From positions 8,122,001 to 8,186,000 of the forward strand of contig JASJZC010000007.1 of NCBI GenBank assembly GCA_037178855.1: DNA of 64,000 nt, in the 5' to 3' direction. Both the position numbers and the translations under genes were made by a program. The notes beneath the pieces were generated by a model. The model ran no database searches. It saw only the letters and a program-made list of their open reading frames with translations, and was not told the origin of the DNA. This document shows positions 34,578 to 46,565 of this stretch, piece after piece (the first letter of the stretch is position 1; each line of letters opens with the position of its first letter). This DNA is from Oscheius sp. JU75 (lineage: Eukaryota; Nematoda; Chromadorea; Rhabditida; Rhabditidae).

Positions 34578-37509
34578 GCCCCGCCTAGAAAATGGTTTGT
34601 GGACAAGAAGAAGGGAAGAGGCGTGAAGTGTTCGACTGGCTATTATGAATATGTATGAATGTAAGGGGGACTACAGTGCCTACCCTCCCCCAAAAATATC
34701 AATAGATGTCATTGAGACGAGACAAAAGGGGAGGTTGTGGTTACTGTCTTAGGACACAAGTAAGAGGAGGAGGTACATTGCAGTCAACCGGCTGTTGAGT
34801 GTAATGTGGCATGAGGCAGGTAGGGGTATTCTCTCACTCTCTCGCACCTTATCGGGTGGCCTGAACCAGAAGTTATCAGCGCTGGTTATCAGAGGGCGCG
34901 CACGAGGCCAATGCCTGCCTCGATTCTCGATTCTATCGCGCGCCTCGCTCCGCCCATTTCTGACGCGCCTCAGGGCTACTATCCGGCACTCAGCGCCGAC
35001 CCGTCCCCCAAAACTACTGTAATAAGGGCGGAGGAGCGAGCTCTCTCTCAACTGGTAGTCTTCCAGGACACATACTTTCGCCAACCAGTCCGTCTCTCTC
35101 CCAACAAATGATATCCGATTGTGTGATAGGACATACACACAATCAGCTTCGCTTACAGTCGACAGTGTTCGTGGCTCGCGATAAGAGAGGTATGCAACTA
35201 CTGCATACAATTTTAACATTTTATCAGTACAAGAGTGAGAAATGGACTGATTTCAATTGTACTTGCACACACAAACACTGCCGAGCAGAGCAAAAACATG
35301 GACTTGGGGTCTCAATCTCAGATTCGGTAAAAGTACAATCACTATCTTTTCGTCCTCAAGTTCGAGAGCTGGCTCAAAAGTAAGCAGAGATTACTAGATT
35401 TTTGACAGAACTTTGAATAAAGTGTAACTCAAAATAGGAAGCCTCTTCTATTTCATGGAAGAGATGCGAGCCGAAGTATGGAGGGGTTTCCGATAGCACC
35501 GAAACAAAATGACTGTTCAAACTTAGACTAAAACTATTTAGTGATTTGTAAACTATTTACATGTACAGCAATCAAGTAAATCCCCAAGTTAAATGAGTCA
35601 AAAAGAAGCCACAGATGGCTGGTGTAATGGAAACTGTGAAGCAGTTGCTGTCTGGGAAGACTCCCGAGAGAGTGATTCTCTCAATCGAAATTCCTGAACT
35701 GTTAATCAGAGATTCTAATGAACTCGTGCCATGTAATAAAGTGCAACAAGCCTCCCATAAGTGTCGAAGAGTTGTTTTTCTAGAGGACTGGGGAGATAAG
35801 CTACAGTAAATTCGAAAAAAGACCCGCCAAAATTATCAGAGGTTACTGATAAATGTATAGCAAATCGACTTACGAAGCTCCCTGTACCTTCCACGAACTT
35901 TCTATCACTCTCATGTATCGAGTTACCGTATAAAATGTGTCAGGGCGCCGAGTCTAAGCGCGAGCCCTCACGATAGAGGTTGATGCATAAACAGACATTT
36001 GAATCATGGGCAAAACAAATAGCTCAGAGTGCGATATTAACTGATCGGGGAGGGACGGAGAGAGAGAGAGAGAGAGACATTTATGCACTCTCAGATAAGG
36101 TCATACGTGGCAAAGGAGAGGGAGAAGCAAGAAACGGAGAGGGCCGGAGGGCCGACTGCCAGCTCTTATCGCCTCCTTCGCAACTTTTTGATAAATCAAT
36201 TTTCGTTGGGTGAAGGAAAAAGCTTTTAAGAGGATGTGTACAGGTACAATATAACATCACTCTCTGTCTCGCACACGCAGCTGAACAATGGGTTTCTCGA
36301 CAACTCATCCTGAGGACACCTGAGAAGATAAAAGAACCCTGGCTACGGTAGTGAATTCACTCGCACCTGCTGAAGCTGACGCAACCCAGTGTCTGGCCTG
36401 AGGAACACGAACCCACTACAGTAGTTCAAAATGTGTTCCGCCTTTCTCTTTCTGACATATAAGGTCGCCCTTTGCTTCCCTAAAAGCCGCGCCGCCAAAC
36501 CTCAAATGTTACAGTTATATTGATATTGTTCCAGCGCGGCACATCATTGTTGAAGAGGGGCCGGGCCCCGGCGTTTCAATGAGCTTCTAAAAGTTGTAAA
36601 TTATCGCGTCTATCTAGTCCGAGAGAAGTGCAAGGGTCGTAGCCGTTTTTGTCTTCGGTTCCACTTGAACATTCTTGGACACTACGCTGACTTAAGTAAC
36701 TGTACCGTTGAGGGCCGAGAGGACGAGAGTCATAAGGGTCATGAGATAAAGTCTGCGAAGGTGGCAGCCGGCCTTGGGACAGAACTAATAGTATAACTTT
36801 CTCTCTCTCAAGCGCAGGGAATGGGTCAGTTTCTGTGGACACAGTTGGCAGTGTACTCCTTATATTAAAGTAACTGAAACCTTCTAATGTTACAATTAGC
36901 ATCTACCAGTGTTAGGAAATCACCTAAATAGTGAAGAACAAAACATCTTTTGAGCTCTGATCAAATCGTAACCTGTGAAAGGAAAACTAGGCAACTGATA
37001 TCGCTAGACTGAAGAGAACGTGGGATAGCTCTATACTCCGCGAAGAAACCGGAAAGGAAAGAATTGGGCTCATACAGTCCAAAATGAACAATGCGTTCAA
37101 ATGCGGATGTGAAGCAGGTGTGATTTTCCCGAGCTAATCCTCACCTGTCTCCTTCCTGTTACAAGCGCCTCATGGGAAATCTCTTGAGTTCTGTACGATA
37201 AGCTCCAGTAAGTCCCAAGCCACGCATGCCAATGAAATCTTTTGAGCGGCTACTGAAACTATCATTCTCATGTTTCACATTTTGGGCGAGCCTGAAAGTC
37301 TGCAAAATAAAGTTTTTGCTTTTTAGTGACATTGGAGTTAGCTTTGACAGAAGTCAGGTAACTGGTCAAAGATTTTAACAGATGGATCAGCACAATTGCT
37401 AGCATCCTACCATCAGAAAGAGTTTAAAAACAACAGTGACAAACAAGAAGTCACTAGAAAAAGGACCGATTTGATAGTTGTGTGAGTCCACAAAAGAGTG
37501 GCAACTGAT
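34578..37509. other. intergenic with a CpG-rich patch
   Basis: 34850-35030 is unusually CpG-rich and could be a promoter region for the - strand gene at 34577. Frames at 34749-35219, 35615-35809 and 36576-36902 lack splice or domain support. A short GA microsatellite lies at 36061. Confidence 0.4.
36061..36077. repeat. (GA)n microsatellite
   Basis: About eight GA units. Confidence 0.9.
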
Positions 37510-37952
37510 TTATTTGGACGGAAGCGCGGCTGGCATTAATAAGTCTGACTCAATGAGGGAACAAAGCAATATATGTCGATGAGACGAGCTAACATTATTT
37601 GAATGGAGGTGAGAGAGGCAAAGGAGGACAGTGCTTCTCATGGCGTGAGAAGATACTGTTGAGACGAAAACGACCATTGCCTGAGGGAGGGAGAGAGTCA
37701 TAAAGAAGAGGATTCGCCCCATTGTCATACTGCTTTGTTAATAGGGAGTCGGCAATGAGGGAGGGATAGCGCGGTATGGAACAGGCAGTCCAGCTGATCC
37801 AATATCAGCAGTTCCTCAATAGCTGTCGCTTTCAAATCATTCGATTGTGAATCGTGGCCTCGGTCGAGAACTGTTAAGAATTCTGCAGTATTGTTAGAGG
37901 GTCCCGGTACTGTACTATGATACAGATCCTCCTCCGGCGTAACCTGATTCAT
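37510..37952 (-). CDS. possible small protein of 130 aa (doubtful)
   Basis: The ATG immediately follows a TTTAG acceptor. Exon 37952-37731 starts MNQVTPEEDLYHSTVPGPSN and contains LKATAIEELLILDQLDCLFH; it ends at a GTATG donor. The second exon, 37680-37510, reads AMVVFVSTVSSHAM in one frame, although another frame of the same exon also looks natural. An AATAAA lies right at the stop. No family recognised. Support is the acceptor, donor and polyadenylation signal in order. Confidence 0.35.
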
Positions 37953-38426
37953 CTAAATTTTGGGGGTGAAGACTGTAGGACCTTTTGACTCCGGCCAAAA
38001 AGCCTGTCGCTGACGCGGCGATGACTCCACAACGCCAGCGACTCACAATGCGGAGCGAATTCCGTCTTCTCTAAAAAGAGAGAGGGAAGAGCTATTCCCT
38101 CATGATAGAAATAGTAGAAACTATCAAACTTTTGGATTCTTGCAGAACCCAAAATCCCTAGTTCAGCGTTAGCAACTTGGAAGGCTTTGTTTTTGTTTTA
38201 TCAGCCTCTAGGACGCGGAGAAATGATGGAAAATACACACTAGAAGAATGAAAAACAGGAGATTTTGCCCCCATATGGAAAGAGCCCCCGCAGGCTACAA
38301 TTGAAAGTGGGGTCCCAAGGCCACAGCTGTACCACAGAGCTATCAGAACACTGAGATCAGCAGACTGCGATGCACATGGGGAGAAGCTCAGCGGCTATCA
38401 GAACAACAGTAGCTATGTACCATCAT
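37953..38426. other. intergenic, nothing recognised
   Basis: 5' flank of the doubtful small gene. No further exon supported. Confidence 0.4.
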
Positions 38427-38513
38427 GCTCCGGTAGCTTAGTGGTCAAAGTGGGGCCTTGGATTCTAGTTCCCACTTCTCCCAGCAGACGGGTGTTCAAA
38501 ACCCCTCGCGGCA
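38427..38513 (+). repeat. tRNA-like element with box A and box B
   Basis: The consensus box A TAGCTTAGTGG lies at 38434-38444, and a near-consensus box B (GGTGTTCAAAACCC) at 38491-38504. The 5' GCTCCGG does not pair with the bases expected at the 3' end, so it is a tRNA pseudogene or SINE head rather than a working tRNA. A perfect hairpin follows 50 bp downstream. Confidence 0.5.
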
Positions 38514-38563
38514 AAACGCTTTGTTTAGACTCTTTCGATGTTTCCAGCTCTTGTGTTCAAGGT

Positions 38564-38608
38564 AGAATTGAATGCAAAACATGTTTGACATGTTTTGCAT
38601 TCAATTCT
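38564..38608. repeat. perfect palindrome, 21-bp arms, TTG loop
   Basis: Arms 38564-38584 and 38588-38608 are exact reverse complements, starting AGAATTGAATGCAAAAC. It lies directly downstream of a tRNA-like element. Confidence 0.9.
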
Positions 38609-39357
38609 ATAGCTACCATCTCACACGTTTGTATTTGACTACATTTCGAAACTCTGCCCATGGTGTTTCTTCCACCCCGTCTTGTAATAAACAGGCAAAC
38701 GCTTTAATCTTTAATGGGTACCGAATACTTGGTCTTCCCCCAGTAAAAGATCGATCAAGGCTCAGTGTTCTTCCAGGTATGTAATATGGTAACTGACTCA
38801 CCCTGTAGAGATGAAGTTGAAAGAAAACCAACTTTATAGATGAAGTCGTGCTAGGAGGAACTAGTTCTGAGGCGATTATCTGGTCAGTGTCACTGTATCC
38901 CTCCAGCATAACTCACTATTTGCTCCATAGTGATTCAGCTGAGCAGACCAAATATCCTCACGACCCCTTGCTTTCTTGCCCTCCCCGGATAGATACACCA
39001 CCCAGCAAAAGACACACTTTATTTTTTTCGACCTCGTCCAAATGAGTGAACAATACTCAGGAGTTGAAGATCAATTGCGGAAGGAACAAAATGAATATTA
39101 TGAAGTTGTGGGAGCAACTAAGTGACACCATTTCAGGCGGCAAATCACGTATCTTGACAATTTTGCATATGAACTAAAGTCTTTCAGCCGGGGAATGGTG
39201 TCGAAATCTGTGGGGGATATGTGAGGAGATGCAGAGAATTCTAGTTGAACTCAGAAGGGACAATAGAAATCTATGGATCTAGACGAGATGTTTAGTGTTT
39301 AGGGAGCTAACCGTACAAAAATTAAAGTCAAAATGGAGAATTGGGAGGAAGAAAGAG
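38609..39357. other. intergenic, 3' flank of caprin-like gene
   Basis: No gene recognised. Confidence 0.45.
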
Positions 39358-41418
39358 TTATTGCTGGACCTTGAGAGTGAAGCCGCAGGTGGACGAGTCC
39401 AGCGGACGGACGTAGTCTCCACGACGAACATATCCCTCGGGGACAGTGTACTCGTTTCTGTAGTAGCTCCCACGCGCGTATTCGCGGTTGTTGTGAGCCT
39501 TGTAATAGCCGGTCTTCTGGTCAATTGAAGTCCCTGAAATTTACTTAAAGAATGAGACAGTGGTGTCCAGACACTCCTGAGACAGTGTGGGAGATATTTT
39601 TTCTAGCTACTGAAAAATTGTACGAGAGAATTGCTCTGTTTACAAAGACGGTATTGGAAAGTACCCGAGATAAGGTATGGCAAAGAGTCTCTCTCGCTTC
39701 CGAGAGAGACTCTATGGCACAGAACGGGTGCGAACCACCGGCAGCCGCATATAATCACGACCATGCCATTGTCTTACCGCTGCCACGCGGGAAAAACTCG
39801 TTTTGAAATATTGAATGACATCATCACCTTGATAGTTCTTGTTGTAGCGCGGAGCACGAGTTTCGTTTTCGTCATTATAGGCCTTTCTCGGAGCACGAGT
39901 TCCGTTCTCAGCGAAGTAGGCCTGTTTGTGGCCAGTTCCGTTCTCACGATTCTCACGAGGCCCATCGGTGCGACGCTGTCCGTTGTTATATTTGCCACCG
40001 CGAGGAGCTCCCTTCGAACGAGGGGCAGCTAAAAGACTGCGATTTGTGAGACAACTGTGAATACCAACCCGAAATCTTTTCGCCATCCTTATCAAGCTTA
40101 GGAGGACGTTCGGTCTTCGGCTTCGGCACGGCAACTGTTCCATTCTCAAAAGCAGGATCAACTCCCTCAGAGGTCTTCGACTTGCGCTGGGAACGAGGAC
40201 GACGCGGGGGACGCTTTCTCTGAATTGGACTATTATCAAAACAAAACTGCGATAATACCTCAATCTTCTCCCCAGCCTCCGGCTTCTCTCCATCAGCAAC
40301 TACAGGCTTTTCAGCATTGGTATCGGCGGCTCTCTGCGTAACCAAAGGAGCAGAAGGAGGAGTGGACTGGCGGCTGGAATCCGAGAAGTAGCCGAAGGTG
40401 ATTTTGCCGTCTCCGTTCTTTAGAGGCTTCGGACCGTCTGGGGCATAAACCAGCTCCACGGGAGTGTTGGAAGGAGCAGGAGCCTTGAAGTCAGGCTCGG
40501 CGGGAGAAGACGAGACGAGAGTTTCGGCTTCATCGTTGATGTTGTTGGATCCAAGACGGTCAACTTTCTGACCAGAGACTCGTTCCTCTTCGAGGTTCTC
40601 CAAGACCTTAGCGAGCTTCTCCAGAAGACGATAGGCATCATTTCCGTTAAAATCATCCCAAAGATAGTAGTTCGTCTTTCGACTCAAAATCGTGTCGATT
40701 TCAGTCTTGTGCTTTTCGATGAAGGCCGAGAACCTGGTAACAGGCGAAGAAGGGAACTTTTCCGGAAGGAAGAAACGAGCCACCGACTTCAGGTTGACCC
40801 TGTCATCCGTGTTGAACTAAAATGTAACAAAATGCAGAAGAAGGGACTGAAAACTTACAGATTTGAGCAGTTGACTCTCTTCACCAGCTCCCAAATATTG
40901 TCCCAAGAGGTATCGAGCAGTCAAAGCTTCGATAGCGACTTTACCACAAATTTGATCGTTCTCCTGCTTGGCGGCATAGTTGCGCTGTTTGGTCTTCTTG
41001 TTGAACTCTCGCTGCTTCTCCATGACCTTCTTTTGGATGGTCTGAAAAATTTTAAAGTTAAAATTTCGAACACTGTATCGGTCTCTGCCTCTCTCCCTGA
41101 CTCTATCAGCACCCACGTCAATGAATCCAATCTGATTCTTGACGTCTGGCAGACAGAGACGGGCCTTTTCCTTGTCCTCGGTGAGTTTCTTTCCGTACTT
41201 GGCATCCTCATCGAACTTGCGGAGCTTTTCCTAAACAGATTGTCTCTTCAACGTAAAAATTCTCAGCTTACGGCACGAGCCACCAAATACTTTTTCTTGT
41301 TGTCAAGGGCAGCGATGACGGAGAAGAAGGGAGCGACGAGAACGTCAGGTTCTACCGGGGATGTGGATTCGGCCTTTTCCATCAAGGGAGCAGCAGAAGT
41401 GGCAACAGGAGCCTTCAT
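39358..41418 (-). CDS. caprin-like RNA-granule protein, 509 aa
   Basis: Seven exons (- strand): 41418-41272, 41230-41117, 41041-40859, 40816-40259, 40219-40069, 40028-39828, 39533-39358; 1530 nt. The N half follows the caprin HR1 order. IAALDNKKKYLVARAEKLRK parallels the caprin start (K-L-R-N-L-E-K-K-K), then come a long coiled stretch, RYLLGQYLGAGEESQLLK, and the helical FSAFIEKHKTEIDTIL and NYYLWDDFNGNDAYRLLEKL matching the caprin dimer region that ends in W-D-L-L. The C half is low complexity: acidic/Pro linker, basic RKRPPRRPRSQRKSK, then Arg/Gly/Tyr-rich RNA-binding-like tail. Caprins bind RNA and G3BP in cytoplasmic granules. The ATG is 5 nt behind TTTTCAG. Intron 39827-39534 holds a perfect 13-bp hairpin. 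Assignment rests on pattern memory, not a search. Confidence 0.7.
39684..39713. repeat. perfect hairpin (13-bp arms) in caprin-like intron
   Basis: Arms 39684-39696 (AGAGTCTCTCTCG) and 39701-39713 are exact reverse complements around CTTC. Lies in the last intron of the caprin-like gene. Confidence 0.85.
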
Positions 41419-43606
41419 GACTACTGAAAATGAGAGAGTAGAGATGTTGATCACGAGAGACGATGAGAAAGGACAAATTAGTCGGAAGATTCCCAGGTGA
41501 CGTGGTGCTTTAGCCAAAACAGGAGGTATCAGATTTCAGTCAAGATGAATCAAACTTCAAGCTGAAGATAGTCGATAACAGCTTTTTGTTGATTTATCGA
41601 AAAAGCAAAACCATATCTTCGCGTTTCTTGTAGTCCAGAGTATCGATTTATGCCATTTTTAGAAAAGCAACAAGTTTTGCAATAGTTTTAAACGGAAGAA
41701 TATTTTCGAAAACCGCGAGCCGCGCATCGAGTGACCATTATGACTGTGCGAGTAGAACATTCTCCGCGATTTTTCATATGGCATTTCGCGGCGAGACCAC
41801 GTCCATCGTCAATACTGTTCTCGTTGGAAGATATCAAAGAATAGAGGAGAAAAGGAATTTGCTTAAATAAAAGTACGAGAGGGTAATTTAAGTCCGTGAA
41901 TTTACTTCTATTAAGCGCAGAAAAGCCTAGGGAATCAAATTATGCGGTTTTTAGTCGTCAGAAAATTGAAAATGAAAGTAACCATAAGATTATTCCTTAT
42001 CATGGCAATGTTGCGCCTTATGAAGGACTCTTCGCGCCTTTTCTGTCCAGTAGTGCACAGCATGAACCGGCAAGTTTCATTGATGTTGTAAAGCTAAACA
42101 GTAGATGTCTGGGTCAGAACGTACAGGTCAAAGCTACGAGTCACAAGAGCAAATACTGAGGCGGAAAAGAGTAGTTTGTGTAGAAAATAGTTCGAAGTTG
42201 TTTGAGCCCGTTCGGTCAGCATTCATTTGCTCAGCCGTCGCTGTCCCTTAGTGCGTGGTCTCTCTATCAAATCTCGACATTACAAAGACCTTCGATGGTG
42301 TTTGATCATTTTTGTATATCTCAGCACGCGAAATCTTTACAACGTAGGCGAGGAAAAGGCGAAAACACGGATGTATAGACTCCTCTGGCACTTAGTCACT
42401 TCTCCTAAAAAGACATGGGAGAAAGAGCAATGTGTAATGAGATTGTGATTGTTTTTCCCGGATACGCTCATAATTCATTCGCTGCTCCTCATATTCTTAG
42501 CCCGTTTGCATTCTACTATATGTCGACGTTGCCATGTGAGACCTAGCCTTTTGAAATCGCCCCATGCGGCTCTCATTGTCCCCCCAGCTGCTCAAAATAT
42601 GTGACGCTATATAGTTCAATACTAGTAGTTCCTCTTCCCCTTTCAGCTCGGTGATTCCTCCCTCGCAATTTTTGGGATTGGGAAGAATTGGAGCGTATCC
42701 GCAAACAATCCGAGGTCGTGGAATCAGAGCCCCGATGCCGCTTCATCAGACTGTCTCCGATTAGCAATATGGGCAGGAGCGTCCGTGCTCCCACACTTCC
42801 CTTCAGGCCTACAATTATGCGGCTCTTTTGCCCTGACTAACCTGCCGCAGGCCATTTTCATAAAACCCTCCTTAAAGGAACACTGATTTTTTTGGCGGGC
42901 TGTTAATCAATTTGCTCATAGTCAAAGCCCTCTTAATATTGGGGTCATTAGCAAAGGGACCACACCATTTAGGGCCGAATCGATAGGCGAGTGGGAGGTT
43001 CGCTGTCGTTCTCCCTCACGTCAATCCTGACGTCATCAACTTCTGATTATTCAGGCTGACTTTCAACCCCTTCTAAGCGTGTCGTACATCTCTTTGTTCT
43101 GATCCAAGAAAACGTATATCCGACCACAGACGAGGAACTAGGGATTCTCTCTCAAGCAATAACTTCGTTTTCCGAAGTCGTTTCGTTGAAACTTAGCACA
43201 AGTCTACGAAATTTTAATACTGTATGTTTAGCTTCAATGTAACCCGTAACTCTCACGTTGTCTGCCGGTTTCAAACCACTTAAACGCCGGACTTTATTTG
43301 TCTCTGTGAACATTTCAGAATACCGTTTTGGTCTCTGTCAACCTGGTTAGCTCATATTTCTAGAACTTGCCAATCTGGGGTTATCGGCGATTACAGACAA
43401 TTAAGCAAACAATAGCTTTGAGCCTAAGAACCGAGAGAGGGGAAACTTTGAAAATAGTTTTGAACTATATTACTTCCCCGAAAAAGAACACGATAGTTGT
43501 GAGAGCTTCAATGTCTTTTTATGCAAACAAACACGTCACCACTTTGTGCTCAGGCTCCTTCTCTCTATTCAGTGTCTCCCTCTCCATAAACTGCCTTCAG
43601 GCCAAA
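41419..43606. other. divergent intergenic region between caprin-like gene and RUNDC1
   Basis: Shared upstream region of two divergent genes, 2.2 kb. Open frames at 41896-42159, 42227-42448 and 42794-42573 have no support. Confidence 0.45.
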
Positions 43607-46146
43607 ATGATGACAGAGGCTGCAGAGGGAGACTGCTTCGCCGACTTGGTGAGACAGAGCAGAGCTGAATATGAAGATGGTAAGTTCAGCCCGCCTTATT
43701 TCTCGGATTATGCCTCTCAATATTCCAGACAACGACACAACGTCGGACACCGAATGGCGATCTGCGAGATTATCATCCAGCGACTCCACTTCTATGAGGT
43801 TTTTGGCTGTTTTTCTTTTGTTTATGATATACATTATAAGCTTAAATGACGCGATAAGGGTTCAACAACTTGAGGAAGAACAGGAGAGACTCAATAACTC
43901 CCTATTCTCCCTCAGCTCTCATTTTGCACAAGTTCAATTTCGATTGAAACAGATTGCAGAGGCTGATGGAGATACTAAGGAGGTAACTTTCTTTGTAAAT
44001 TCCACAAAAACAAAGTTTAGTCCCTGCTCAAAGATCTGCAAGATTTCGCCTTCAAAGGCGTTGCCGACATGGAGGAGCTTCAGAGATTACGGAGGGAAAG
44101 CACAGACGGCGAGATCTTGGAAAAACAGAAAGAGAGGTACATTTTCTATTTTCCTTTTTAAAGATGACTTCCAGGCAAACAGAGCTTTTGAAGAGGTTGA
44201 GAGAACAACTGGAAGATCTAGAAAAGATAGCATACGAGAAAGGAGAGGGTGATTTACCAAGTACAGTGATTCTTCAGAAACAGGTTAGAAAACAATCTTG
44301 TTAGTCAGTCTCGGCTAGTGAAAGCTTTTTTAAGAGTAAACATTTCAGAAAGCCGTTCTGGATAAGTTACACGAGAAAATACAATTGAATCTCGATATCG
44401 ACAATATGTCACAACAGGATCTGAACAAAGAAGTCGAAGATGCTATCCAACAGGTAACTTCGACTTTTTCCTTTCGGTTTTTACCCTCGGTGACGGTAAC
44501 TTTAACCTTGCACGTTTTGCAGTTGGTTAACCCCTTCAAAGAGAAACAGCAGCTTGTGGAACAACTACAAACACAAATTGTGGACTTGGAACGGTTCGTG
44601 AGCTATCTTCAAGCGGAAAATAGTGGATTTTCTTCGGAAGGATCAACTCCAGTCAAGGCAATACTAGCTTTTCACTAATCTAACCTTCTTTTGGCATATT
44701 TTGTTCAGTTTATTCTTTCAGGCTCTCAGTTCTACCCACATCAACAATCCTAAGTCAAAGAACGGGTCCATTTTTGGTCTGGTCGGCATGACTTCGACAA
44801 AATTTCAAAAGAATCAGTTGAAACAGACGACGAAAGGGAATCACTATGGGTATGTTCTTTCAACTTGGATTCAGTTTTCGGGTTTAGTGACGAGAGGGCG
44901 CATTTACAACTCGCTGTAGATGCAACTCTCCAAGTGCTGGAAAAATACACGCTACTGAATATCGAAGAGCAGAACGAGGAGGATGACGATGATAAGGAGG
45001 TGGAGGTTATGAATGATGTATGTTCTTTTAAATTTTCTTTTCACTTTTGCAAAACGTTGATCCGGCTGTGGACACAGCCAAATTCTTCGAGTGATTTCGG
45101 CATCTTTGTATCTTATTAGACGTTAGCATTGCTGTCAAAATCAAGCAGTCATGTTTTTTATAGCAAAGTTGATCTGCAATAATATTGTTGCCAATTGGGA
45201 GGTTTTTTGAAAACAGAAATACGATCGAAGGAAGATGACTGTTTTTAGAATGATCCCAATGTATAGTAATGTGGTTACTGCCAAACATTTTGACCTATCT
45301 CTCCAGACAGGAAACCTAAATCTGAAGTGGCAAATCTTCAAAAAAAAAAAGTAGTATAGTACATCGGGATATTGAAAATATTGTCAATGAGAGAAGTAGT
45401 GTGTAATGTAAGAGCATTTTAGGAAGTCTTCGACCGTTCAGAGGAAGAAGTGGTCTCCATCGTCCGAAAACAACTCTGTCCTGCATTGAAAGCTCTTCTG
45501 GAACACGGAATGATGTCCGAGACTGCCGTTCCGATCTCTATACCAGGGCTAGGGTGTTTCATGAGAAAACCAACACATCCAGGTATGACTCATACTTCTT
45601 TTACATTCAATTTCAGCCAACAAACCAAAACGTCTAGAACACATTTGGGACGTTGTTCTCTACTTCTACGAGACTAAACAAGGGAAAGAATTGAGCGAGG
45701 CTCCCGTCCGACGACTCAGCCAGTCTTTCAAGCTAGAAAACGTTGCTGGTAGATCAGTGACCTCTATACAGGCAACATACACGCGTTTTTCGTCCATATT
45801 TGCTTAGGTACTTCTAACGACGATAGAGAACATAGTCTCCAGTCACTGTCGCCTTCGACGATCCAAAGATGCTCAGTGGAAGGCTTTCGTCTCTGCTGCT
45901 TTAAATGAGAAGAAACTGCCAGCCTGGACAAGGATTATCTTCCGAACCCGTCACGTTGTCGAATCGTGTTATAATAGCTGGAGTTACGTGGCCAGAACAG
46001 GTAGAATCGATATTTTCGTTCAAAAACGGTGCTTTTCAGGCTGTGAAGAACTTTACGAGCTCTTGGAAGGCCTTCACAAGTACAACGTCGAAATGCCTGT
46101 TGATCTGGCTCTCCGGCCCTTTCAACAAATGAAGGACGCCTTTTAG
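43607..46146 (+). CDS. RUNDC1: RUN domain-containing protein 1, 532 aa
   Basis: Thirteen exons: 43607-43679, 43729-43798, 43859-43982, 44021-44136, 44175-44283, 44349-44453, 44523-44651, 44722-44849, 44888-45017, 45423-45582, 45617-45771, 45808-46000, 46040-46146; 1599 nt. After a Ser-rich head, residues about 50-240 are coiled coil (LEEEQERLNNSLFSL, LVEQLQTQIVDLERFVSYLQ). The C-terminal RUN domain is at about 350-530, containing KAFVSAALNEKKLPAW and the family ending MPVDLALRPFQQMKDAF. RUN domains bind small GTPases; RUNDC1 has been linked to p53 regulation and autophagy control in mammals. The ATG lies 6 nt behind CTTCAG. The intron at 45772 begins GC, supported by frame and by family spacing. 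At 44651 a GC donor six bases later is an equally good choice and would add two residues. Confidence 0.85.
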
Positions 46147-46565
46147 TCTTTGTAGATCTCTATTTTCTTGTTCTTCTTCAGTTCTCTAGTTCGTAATTTT
46201 AGTCATGCAAATCAGGTATCTAGTCATTTTCTCCTTCCGAATGGGTATCTCTCTGGTCCTTCTCATTACATATATATGCCAACGGCTGTGCGTGGCTTCT
46301 GGGATTTTCTGTTGTGATTGCGACAAAAATCAAAATGAAATAAATCATTTACCTCAGTATGAGCATTACTTCCTGCAATATGTGGTCACTGTCCGACGTT
46401 TACGCAGTATTATTAATCAACACCGGTTCAAAAACAATAATAATGCTTAACCTTTTTTGCTTACTCTATCTATTTATACATTTTAGGCTTGGCTTGATGA
46501 TTTTTCCTACCAGTTCTTGAGCTTAACACATGAAGGACGCCGTTTACTCTTCATAGACTGGAGAT
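46147..46565. other. gap between RUNDC1 and the 994-aa gene
   Basis: 420 bp on the same strand, longer than the roughly 100 bp usual inside nematode operons. A frame at 46205-46450 has no support. Near 46530-46547 a short stretch resembles the last codons of RUNDC1. Confidence 0.45.

Noticed and set aside
34749..35219. 156-codon open frame on the - strand
   Set aside because: Lies in a CpG-rich stretch where stop codons are rare. Composition is Arg-rich and unlike neighbours, and there is no splice or domain support.
36576..36902. 108-codon - strand frame, Ser/Pro-rich
   Set aside because: No flanking splice sites in phase and no neighbour to join. Possible but unsupported.
38427..38513. 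Functional tRNA gene
   Set aside because: Box A and B are good, but the acceptor stem does not pair, so it was listed as a tRNA-derived repeat.
40921..41500. Long + strand open frames opposite the caprin-like exons
   Set aside because: Shadows of the - strand gene, which has consistent splice phases and a recognisable order of motifs.
46205..46450. 81-codon frame between RUNDC1 and the next gene
   Set aside because: Lies in the probable 3' UTR of RUNDC1. No initiation context and no domain.
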